Positions 1 to 4,675 of a stretch of 5,037 nucleotides of DNA are shown one piece after another. The stretch is from Flavobacteriaceae bacterium UBA3440 (GTDB taxonomy: Bacteria; Bacteroidota; Bacteroidia; Flavobacteriales; Flavobacteriaceae). Location: assembly GCA_002378585.1 (NCBI GenBank), contig DFSJ01000007.1, positions 1 through 5,037 of the forward strand. The letters are read 5' to 3'. The position numbers and the translations under genes are program-made. The notes beneath the pieces were generated by a model. It searched no databases. It was not told the origin of the DNA and worked only from the letters and a program-made list of their open reading frames with translations. Every line of letters starts with the position of its first letter. The stretch's first letter is position 1.

Positions 1-18
1 ATAAATGGGGGGGTAAAT

Positions 19-51
19 AAAAAAAGGGCGCCAACTGATGTTGGCGCCCTT
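19..51 (-). terminator. Intrinsic (Rho-independent) terminator for leftward transcription
   Basis: A perfect 12-bp inverted repeat (24-35 paired with 40-51, core GGGCGCCAAC) encloses a 4-base loop, TGAT. On the minus strand the hairpin is followed at once by seven U residues (25 down to 19, the first two also able to pair in the stem), the classic form of an intrinsic terminator. On the plus strand the hairpin is followed by A-rich sequence, so termination of rightward transcription is not supported. It lies about 20 bases past the stop codon of the leftward small membrane protein gene and most likely ends that transcript. Confidence 0.88.
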
Positions 52-71
52 AAAAAGAAGGGGGGGCGAAT

Positions 72-263
72 TTATCGTTTAAATAAAGTCAATTTGAGTA
101 GGAAGAGCAAAGCGATAAAGAGCGCAAATGCCCAAAGTACCCGGGCGGAACCAGGGTAGTTTTTTTTATGGTGCATTAATTCTTTTCGGTACGACCAGAT
201 GGTAATCGATACAAAAGAGACAAAAAAAAGTGCGGCAAAAATGAGTTGTCCTTTAGTGAACAT
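72..263 (-). CDS. Small two-helix membrane protein of unknown function
   Basis: This 63-residue protein has no family I can name with confidence. Two hydrophobic stretches, about residues 6-25 and 43-60, look like transmembrane helices. They are joined by a short basic linker (RKELMHHKKNY, about 26-36), and the C-terminus ends KLTLFKR. By the positive-inside rule the linker should be cytoplasmic, giving a hairpin with both ends outside, but this is weak because the C-terminus is also basic. There is no signal-peptidase site, lipobox or catalytic motif. A strong terminator sits just downstream and a perfect TAnnTTTG box lies 14 bases before the ATG, so this looks like an independent single-gene transcript with a very short leader. 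The membrane character and the matched promoter and terminator make me believe it is a real gene. Small proteins of this general type occur in flavobacterial genomes, but I cannot assign a role. Confidence 0.75.
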   Translation of the reverse strand: MFTKGQLIFAALFFVSFVSITIWSYRKELMHHKKNYPGSARVLWAFALFIALLFLLKLTLFKR

Positions 264-276
264 ATCTGTATTTTTG
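246..276 (+). promoter_or_regulatory. Bacteroidota-type promoter for the pyrophosphohydrolase gene
   Basis: TTG at 246-248 is followed after 20 bases by TATTTTTG at 269-276. This matches both elements and the spacing of the known Flavobacterium/Bacteroides promoter pattern (TTG, 17-23 bases, TAnnTTTG). Transcription would start near 283, about 19 bases before the ATG at 302. The upstream element lies inside the start of the divergent small membrane protein gene, and the -7 box is one base away from that gene's own -7 box. Confidence 0.5.
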
Positions 277-277
277 G

Positions 278-285
278 CAAAGGTA
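278..285 (-). promoter_or_regulatory. Bacteroidota-type -7 box for the small membrane protein gene
   Basis: On the minus strand the sequence reads TACCTTTG, a full match to TAnnTTTG. The ATG at 263 lies 14 bases downstream, so the expected leader is only about 8 bases. The nearest upstream TTG (312-310) is 24 bases away, slightly beyond the usual 17-23 spacing, so the -33 element is weak or different. Confidence 0.5.
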
Positions 286-301
286 CATATAAATCTCCCT
301 G

Positions 302-694
302 ATGAAAGACAAGATTACAGCCGTTCAGGCATTTCACACCGCATTTGGTTTGGGTTACAGCCAAACTCCATTGGCCACTTTAGGCGTGGATAAAAACAAT
401 TTGCGCTTCCGGTTGATGGACGAGGAAAATAAAGAATATTTGGAAGCGGCTATGGCCGGTGATTTGGTGGAAGTAGCGGATGCTTTAGGAGATATGCTCT
501 ATATATTGTGCGGCACCATTATTGAGCATGGACTTCAGGATAAGATCGAGGCGGTATTTGCCGAGATACAACGCTCCAACATGAGTAAATTGGGCGTGGA
601 TGGACAACCGATTTATCGAGAAGACGGTAAAGTGATGAAGGGACCTAATTACAGCCCACCTGATCTGGCCAGAGTACTTTCTAGTAAGCCTTAA
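302..694 (+). CDS. MazG/PRA-PH-like nucleotide pyrophosphohydrolase
   Basis: This 130-residue protein belongs to the all-alpha NTP pyrophosphohydrolase superfamily (MazG, HisE and dUTPase-2 relatives). The metal-binding signature is visible: EENKE at 41-45 (EExxE), then E57 and D60 (ExxD) with D64 inside EVADALGD. Further on, a segment reading NMSKL (93-97) and a C-terminal KGPNYSPPDL (113-122) resemble the single-domain phage and Bacteroidota members often annotated as phosphoribosyl-ATP pyrophosphohydrolase-like. Family enzymes cleave a nucleoside triphosphate or related nucleotide to the monophosphate and pyrophosphate, in the cytoplasm. The substrate here cannot be read from sequence. A true HisE role is unlikely, as no histidine genes are nearby; house-cleaning of modified nucleotides is the usual guess. 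The start at 302 fits the promoter and lacks a clear ribosome binding site, as is common in Bacteroidota. The last 14 bases overlap the 3' end of ilvE on the other strand. Confidence 0.85.
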   Translation: MKDKITAVQAFHTAFGLGYSQTPLATLGVDKNNLRFRLMDEENKEYLEAAMAGDLVEVADALGDMLYILCGTIIEHGLQDKIEAVFAEIQRSNMSKLGVDGQPIYREDGKVMKGPNYSPPDLARVLSSKP

Positions 695-1748
695 CCCGCC
701 ATCCAAAAGGATCTGGCGCTAAGTTGCGCTGCAGGTCAGTTAGTTTTTGCTTGAACAAATCAGCATAACTATCCGGTTGTTTCTGGAGCTCATATTTTTG
801 CTCTTTATAGCCAAAACCTTTGATGGGACTCACTACGGCAGCAGTTCCAGCACCAAATAATTCCTTTAGACTACCGTTTTGGTAGGCGTCTAATATTTCT
901 TGCACTTTAATAGGGCGTACCACTAGGTCAATACCTGAAGCCTTGGCCATGTCGATTAAGCTTTTGCGGGTCACTCCATCCAAAATACTATCGCTGGTGG
1001 GTCCTGTGATTAATTGATCCCCAATACGGACAAAAATATTCATGGTACCTGCTTCTTCGATGTATTCGTGGGTGGCTGCATCAGTCCAAACCACTTGTTG
1101 AAACCCTTCTTCCTGGGCAAGCTTGGTGGGATAGAATTGCCCGGCGTAGTTTCCCGCTGCTTTGGCATAACCAAATCCACCTTTAGCAGCTCTTGAATAA
1201 TGTTCGGCAATTTTTACGCGCACCTCACCAGCAAAATAAGCATTGACGGGGCTGCAGATAATGATAAAGGAGTACTCTGTCGCCGGATTGGCCGCCACAC
1301 CAGCTTGGGTGGCGATCACAAATGGTCTGATATACAATGAATTATTGGCACCCGGTTTGATCCAATCTTTCTCCAACTTGAGCAAGGCGCTTAGGCCATC
1401 CATAAAGTAGGCTTGTTCGAAACTAGGCATGCACAAACGCTCACAGGAACGGTTGATTCGTTTGAAATTTTCTTCAGGGCGAAATAGCCAAGCTTCCCCT
1501 TGATCATCTCTGTAGGCTTTCATGCCCTCAAATACCGCTTGACCATAGTGGAAAACTCTAGCAGAAGGGGGTAGGCTAATGTTTTGATAAGGAATGATTC
1601 TCGGAATACTCCAGGCCCCATTTTTATAGTCGCTGATCATCATGTGATCGGTAAATATTTGTCCAAATCCCACCTGATTAAAATCGACTTGATCGATTTT
1701 TGATGTAGGTGCTTTTTCTAGGGTAATGGGCGTTCCGAAATCCTGCAT
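681..1748 (-). CDS. ilvE: Branched-chain amino acid aminotransferase
   Basis: This fold-type IV PLP enzyme moves the amino group between glutamate and the keto acids of leucine, isoleucine and valine, in the last step of their synthesis and the first of their breakdown. With the start chosen here it has 355 residues, typical of the longer IlvE/BCAT type found in flavobacteria and eukaryotes. Visible landmarks are FHYGQAVFEGMKAY (66-79), the PLP lysine K196 in YAKAAGNYAG, the cofactor-binding EEAGTMN (231-237), LDGVTRKS (256-263) and GAGTAAVVSP (299-308). An in-frame ATG at 1781 would add 11 residues (366 in all). I prefer 1748 because family similarity begins around SKIDQVDF shortly after it, and because a perfect TAATTTTG promoter box falls inside the extra segment. 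It is transcribed alone, leftwards, and is divergent from mnmD. Its stop overlaps the end of the pyrophosphohydrolase gene, and no terminator hairpin is seen there. Confidence 0.95.
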   Translation of the reverse strand: MQDFGTPITLEKAPTSKIDQVDFNQVGFGQIFTDHMMISDYKNGAWSIPRIIPYQNISLPPSARVFHYGQAVFEGMKAYRDDQGEAWLFRPEENFKRINRSCERLCMPSFEQAYFMDGLSALLKLEKDWIKPGANNSLYIRPFVIATQAGVAANPATEYSFIIICSPVNAYFAGEVRVKIAEHYSRAAKGGFGYAKAAGNYAGQFYPTKLAQEEGFQQVVWTDAATHEYIEEAGTMNIFVRIGDQLITGPTSDSILDGVTRKSLIDMAKASGIDLVVRPIKVQEILDAYQNGSLKELFGAGTAAVVSPIKGFGYKEQKYELQKQPDSYADLFKQKLTDLQRNLAPDPFGWRVKAY

Positions 1749-1768
1749 TATATAATAATTTGATCTAC

Positions 1769-1776
1769 CAAAATTA
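1769..1776 (-). promoter_or_regulatory. Candidate -7 box for ilvE
   Basis: The minus strand reads TAATTTTG, a full match to TAnnTTTG, 20 bases before the ATG at 1748. The expected transcript start near 1762 would exclude the upstream ATG at 1781. No TTG lies 17-23 bases upstream, so only half the promoter is supported. A TTGACA on the same strand (1833-1828) is too far away to pair with this box and has no good -7 partner of its own. Confidence 0.35.
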
Positions 1777-1821
1777 AACATTTATTCCCCTGATTTCTTT
1801 TAATTTTTGTGATTTAATCAG

Positions 1822-1829
1822 CACCTTTG
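1822..1829 (+). promoter_or_regulatory. Candidate -7 box for the mnmD operon
   Basis: CACCTTTG matches TAnnTTTG at all but the first base and sits 18 bases before the mnmD ATG, the right place for a short leader. The only nearby TTG (1807-1809) is 12 bases upstream, too close for a standard -33 element, so the call rests on the -7 box and position alone. Confidence 0.35.
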
Positions 1830-1847
1830 TCAACCTGACTTATATTT

Positions 1848-2522
1848 ATGGACGTGCGTCAACACCAAATTCAACCTACTGCAGACGGTTCAAATACCTT
1901 GTTTATGCCGGGTTTGGGGGAAACGTACCATTCCAAACACGGAGCTTTACAGGAAGCCTTGCACGTATTTATTCAGGCGGGTTTTCACGCCACTACCACG
2001 GAATCGTTGCGCATTTTGGAAATAGGATGGGGCACAGGATTAAACGCTTTGCTCACTTGGGCTGAAGCCCATAAAACCCAAAGAAAAGTAAGTTACACGG
2101 GCATTGAGGCTTATCCTGTGCCGTGGGATTTAGCCCAAACCATGAATTATCCACAGTGGGTTGATATCGATGGATCTGCTGAGTTATTTGAGCAGATGCA
2201 CCTGATGCCGTGGGGTGAAAAACAGGAATTAGACGCCCATTTTTCATTGGAAAAACAACAAATGCTTTTTGAAGAGATTCGGTTTGACCCACAATTTGAT
2301 ATGATTTATTTTGACGCTTTTGGCGCTCGAGTTCAGCCTTGGCTTTGGGAGCAACCGATCTTTGAAAAAATGTATGCGGCCTTGGTAGACGGTGGTGTAT
2401 TAGTGACCTATGCCGCTAAGGGAAGTGTGCGTCGGGCCATGATAGAGGTGGGTTTTTTGGTAGAACGATTACCTGGCCCTCCGGGTAAACGAGAGATGCT
2501 TCGGGCTATTAAACCAATATAA
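1848..2522 (+). CDS. mnmD: tRNA (5-methylaminomethyl-2-thiouridine)(34) methyltransferase, stand-alone MnmD
   Basis: This 224-residue, SAM-dependent methyltransferase of the MnmC N-terminal domain family (DUF752) makes the final methyl transfer forming mnm5(s2)U at wobble position 34 of several tRNAs, in the cytoplasm. Visible motifs in order are TYHSKHGALQEA (26-37), the SAM loop LEIGWGTGLN (57-66), YFDAFGA (154-160), the VLVTYAAKGSVRR block (184-196) and the family hallmark GPPGKREMLRA (210-220). In E. coli MnmC this domain is fused to an FAD oxidase that converts cmnm5U to nm5U; here the protein stops after the methyltransferase, so it is the separate form. W61 replaces the more usual Phe of the GFGTG loop, and QPWLW (163-167) has Trp where I would expect Glu. 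Neither removes an obvious catalytic residue. It opens a rightward gene group, with the next start 8 bases after its stop. Confidence 0.9.
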   Translation: MDVRQHQIQPTADGSNTLFMPGLGETYHSKHGALQEALHVFIQAGFHATTTESLRILEIGWGTGLNALLTWAEAHKTQRKVSYTGIEAYPVPWDLAQTMNYPQWVDIDGSAELFEQMHLMPWGEKQELDAHFSLEKQQMLFEEIRFDPQFDMIYFDAFGARVQPWLWEQPIFEKMYAALVDGGVLVTYAAKGSVRRAMIEVGFLVERLPGPPGKREMLRAIKPI

Positions 2523-2530
2523 TTTGATAT

Positions 2531-3142
2531 ATGAAAGAATTTTGGGACCAACGTTATGCCCAAGAGGCTATGGCCTATGGGGAATCGCCAAATGTTTTTT
2601 TTAGGGAGCAATTAAATTCCCTGGCTCCAGGACGAATTTTGCTCCCTGCAGAAGGGGAAGGGCGAAATGCTATCTATGCCGCCACTTTAGGTTGGGAGGT
2701 TTGGGCTTATGATTGGAGTGAGGTCGCTAGAGCAAAAGCTTTAAACTATGCTTCTAAACAAGGGGTGACCATAGAGTATCATCTAGGGTCCTTGGATGAA
2801 CTACCCCAACGCACCTCTTTTTTCGATGCCATCGCATTGATCTACGTACACTTCCCGGATCATATAAGACAGAGACAAATGCGGCTTTTGCAGTCTTGGT
2901 TAAAGCCAAACGGAAGGCTTATTTTAGAGGGTTTTTCTAAAAAACATCCCCAGTATCAAGCCCTTAATCCTCTGGTAGGAGGTCCTAAAAACGCAGACCA
3001 GTTATATGACCTAGATGATTTACTGTCCGATTTTGATCAGTGTCACTCGCTTCTAGCGGTCTCCCAAGAAATTGAACTCCAAGAAGGTTTTTGTCATTGT
3101 GGCACTGCCCATGTGGTCCGTTTACATCTAGAAAAATTATGA
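2531..3142 (+). CDS. Class I SAM-dependent methyltransferase, TehB-like
   Basis: This 203-residue protein has the Rossmann methyltransferase layout: WDQRY near the N-terminus (5-9), glycine-rich motif I LLPAEGEGRNA (37-47), the acidic end of strand 2 in AYDWS (D61), GSLDELP (86-92), and the ALIYVHFP segment (102-109), where strand 4 and the following loop would lie. The C-terminal EGFCHCGTAHVVRL (185-198) recalls the EG-HxG-A-VVR ending of TehB and thiopurine-methyltransferase-like proteins. These methylate small molecules or metalloid oxyanions, but many relatives have no known substrate, and neighbours here do not point to one. The start 8 bases after mnmD indicates co-transcription; no Shine-Dalgarno sequence is visible. 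The final TGA overlaps the next gene's ATG (ATGA), so the two are probably translationally coupled. H189 and C190 replace bulkier residues in the C-terminal motif, which I cannot interpret. The superfamily is certain; the activity is not. Confidence 0.85.
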   Translation: MKEFWDQRYAQEAMAYGESPNVFFREQLNSLAPGRILLPAEGEGRNAIYAATLGWEVWAYDWSEVARAKALNYASKQGVTIEYHLGSLDELPQRTSFFDAIALIYVHFPDHIRQRQMRLLQSWLKPNGRLILEGFSKKHPQYQALNPLVGGPKNADQLYDLDDLLSDFDQCHSLLAVSQEIELQEGFCHCGTAHVVRLHLEKL

Positions 3143-4053
3143 AGTATTTAATCACAGGAGCCACCGGATTGGTCGGCACTTCATTGGTCCATGCCCTTTT
3201 AGACAGAGGTGTGGAGGTGAACTACCTCACCACACAAGTGAAAAGCACGCCTAGATTTTCTAGGGCCCGCGAATTTCACTGGGACCCTGTAAAAGGCCTG
3301 CTGGATACCCAAGCATTGGAAGGAGTCTCGGTAGTCATTCATTTGGCCGGTGCTTCGATTGCTAAGCCCTGGACAAAAACATACAAAAATGAGATCGTTC
3401 AGAGTAGGGTCGAGGGATTGAACGTGTTGGCACAAGCGATTAAGGAAGGCCATTTTCCCGTAGTTAAATTGGTTTCTGCTTCAGCAACAGGGATCTATCC
3501 CAGCGATCTTGACCAGGTATACACCGAAGATAGCTCAGCAGTGGCGCAGGACTTTTTGGGAGAGGTGGTTCAACGCTGGGAAACTGCAGCAGATCAATTC
3601 AATAAACTGGGGATAGAGGTTATTAAATGTAGGTTTGGCCTTGTTTTTTCCCTGTCCTCAGGTAGCCTTCCTGCTATGGTTACCCCTGTTCGTTGGGGGA
3701 TAGGGTCTGCACTAGGCGATGGTCAGCAGTGGCAGTCTTGGATTCATCTGGGGGATTTAACTAAGTTGTTGATCTGGTGTGCTGCTGAGGCACAACCAGG
3801 TGTATACAATGCGGTGGCCCCTAATCCATTGAGGCAAATCGATTTAGCTCAGTCGATTGCTCGCTGTTTGCGCAAGCCTTTTTGGGCACCTGCGGTACCT
3901 GGTTTTGCGTTGAAATTGATTTTAGGTGAACGATCCGCCTTGGTGTTGTCCAGTCAACGGGTAAGCGCGGATAAAGTGACTCGTGCAGGTTTTGTTTTTG
4001 ATTTTCCTGAAATCACGCAAGCCCTGACAGATTTATTGGGTCCAACTAGGTGA
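3139..4053 (+). CDS. TIGR01777 family NAD(P)-binding epimerase-like protein (YfcH/SDR39U1 type)
   Basis: This 304-residue atypical extended SDR has the nucleotide-binding GATGLVG at 7-13, HLAGASIAKPW (68-78), SRVEGLNVL (89-97), VSASATGIYP (112-121, with the candidate catalytic Tyr120), FLGEVVQRWE (139-148), a nucleotide-sugar-epimerase-like WIHLGDL (201-207), and a C-terminal DUF1731-like segment with VLSSQRVSADKV then GF-F-FP (269-290). E. coli YfcH and human SDR39U1 belong here; their substrate is unknown. Cytoplasmic, with no signal peptide. I start at 3139 rather than the in-frame ATG at 3091: the latter adds 16 residues inside the upstream methyltransferase gene, without family similarity, whereas 3139 puts MKYLITGATG exactly at the first beta strand and makes the ATGA overlap typical of coupled genes. 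The Asp-Asp commonly seen after WIH is Gly-Asp here (205-206). Confidence 0.88.
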   Translation: MKYLITGATGLVGTSLVHALLDRGVEVNYLTTQVKSTPRFSRAREFHWDPVKGLLDTQALEGVSVVIHLAGASIAKPWTKTYKNEIVQSRVEGLNVLAQAIKEGHFPVVKLVSASATGIYPSDLDQVYTEDSSAVAQDFLGEVVQRWETAADQFNKLGIEVIKCRFGLVFSLSSGSLPAMVTPVRWGIGSALGDGQQWQSWIHLGDLTKLLIWCAAEAQPGVYNAVAPNPLRQIDLAQSIARCLRKPFWAPAVPGFALKLILGERSALVLSSQRVSADKVTRAGFVFDFPEITQALTDLLGPTR

Positions 4054-4056
4054 CAA

Positions 4057-4090
4057 TTTGACATTGACAGTTGAATTGGCCCTAGATTTG
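4057..4090 (+). promoter_or_regulatory. Candidate promoter of grpE-dnaJ
   Basis: TAGATTTG at 4083-4090 fits TAnnTTTG fully. TTG at 4058-4060 is 22 bases upstream, within the known range; a second TTGACA at 4064-4069 is 16 bases upstream. Transcription would begin near 4097 with a leader of about 23 bases. The 66-base gap is the longest between same-strand genes here, which supports a fresh start. No CIRCE element (the HrcA operator) is seen, so heat control, if any, works some other way. Read-through from the upstream genes is also possible because no terminator intervenes. Confidence 0.5.
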
Positions 4091-4119
4091 CCCTGTACAG
4101 AATCAAATTATGTCATCCT

Positions 4120-4671
4120 ATGAGCGAAGATTTAAACCAAATGGAAGCACAGCAAGCGTCAGAAACTGAACTTAACGAACAGTCCGCTGCGGCCCCAAAA
4201 AGCGAAAAAAAATCCAAGAAAGATAAACAAGCAGAACTTGAACAGGCTTTGGCAGAGGAAAAAGATAAATTTCTTCGCTTGTTTGCTGAGTTTGAGAATT
4301 ATAAAAAACGCACCGTAAAAGAGCGAATGGATTTGTTCAAAACCGCTGGACAGGAAGTGATTACGGCTTTATTGCCTGTGGTTGATGACTTCGAAAGAGC
4401 GTTGAAAGAAATTGCTAAATCAGAAGAAAAGGAACTTTTTGTGGGCGTTGAATTAATCAGTCAAAAGCTCACCCAGGTGTTGCAAAGCAAAGGATTGTCC
4501 TTAGTGGAGGTTGCAGCTGGAGCGGATTTTGATGCGGACATACACGAAGCGATTACCCAGATTCCAGCGCCAGACCCATCATTAAAAGGCAAGGTAGTGG
4601 ACGTTGTGGAGAAAGGATATAAATTAGGAGACCGAATGATTCGCCACCCCAAAGTGGTTGTAGGACAATAA
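4120..4671 (+). CDS. grpE: GrpE, nucleotide exchange factor of DnaK
   Basis: GrpE speeds release of ADP from DnaK (Hsp70) in the cytoplasm and acts as a dimer. At 183 residues it is normal in length. The N-terminal 37 residues are polar, low-complexity and probably disordered ([14 protein letters not shown]); a charged helix follows (about 38-75) that should form the dimeric coiled coil and contains the FENYKKR motif (58-64). [12 protein letters not shown] (84-95) belongs to the four-helix bundle, and the C-terminal beta domain carries the signature FDADIHEAI (137-145), then [25 protein letters not shown] (split around residues 157-181). The start at 4120 places the usual acidic leader first; an earlier ATG at 4110 is in another frame. 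dnaJ begins 4 bases after the stop, the common grpE-dnaJ order in Bacteroidota, so the two are co-expressed. Confidence 0.96.
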   Translation: MSEDLNQMEAQQASETELNEQSAAAPKSEKKSKKDKQAELEQALAEEKDKFLRLFAEFENYKKRTVKERMDLFKTAGQEVITALLPVVDDFERALKEIAKSEEKELFVGVELISQKLTQVLQSKGLSLVEVAAGADFDADIHEAITQIPAPDPSLKGKVVDVVEKGYKLGDRMIRHPKVVVGQ

Positions 4672-4675
4672 CATC

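Noticed and set aside
199..393. A 64-codon plus-strand frame crossing the divergent promoter region
   Set aside because: It overlaps the small membrane gene and the pyrophosphohydrolase in other frames, and its translation has no domain-like character.
1801..1809. TAATTTTTG as an alternative mnmD -7 box
   Set aside because: It has one base too many between TA and TTTG, no TTG lies at the right distance upstream, and it is farther from the ATG than the CACCTTTG candidate.
2174..2197. 7-bp inverted repeat (ATCTGCT/AGCAGAT, 10-base loop) inside mnmD
   Set aside because: It is short, in the middle of coding sequence, has no U-tract and is expected by chance at this length.
2519..2526. ATAATTTG just before the second methyltransferase, resembling a -7 box
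   Set aside because: The first two bases are AT instead of TA. The position, 4 bases before the ATG, is too close for a start site, and the gene is better explained as co-transcribed with mnmD.
3091..3138. In-frame upstream ATG that would lengthen the epimerase-like protein by 16 residues
   Set aside because: The extra segment (MSLWHCPCGP and on) is the methyltransferase C-terminus read in another frame. The family starts at MKYLITGATG, and 3139 gives the ATGA overlap.
3209..3235. Imperfect hairpin (10 bp with a 2-base bulge) near the start of the epimerase-like gene
   Set aside because: It lies about 70 bases into the coding region, has no U-tract or regulatory context, and the bases are explained by codons of RGVEVNYLTTQ.
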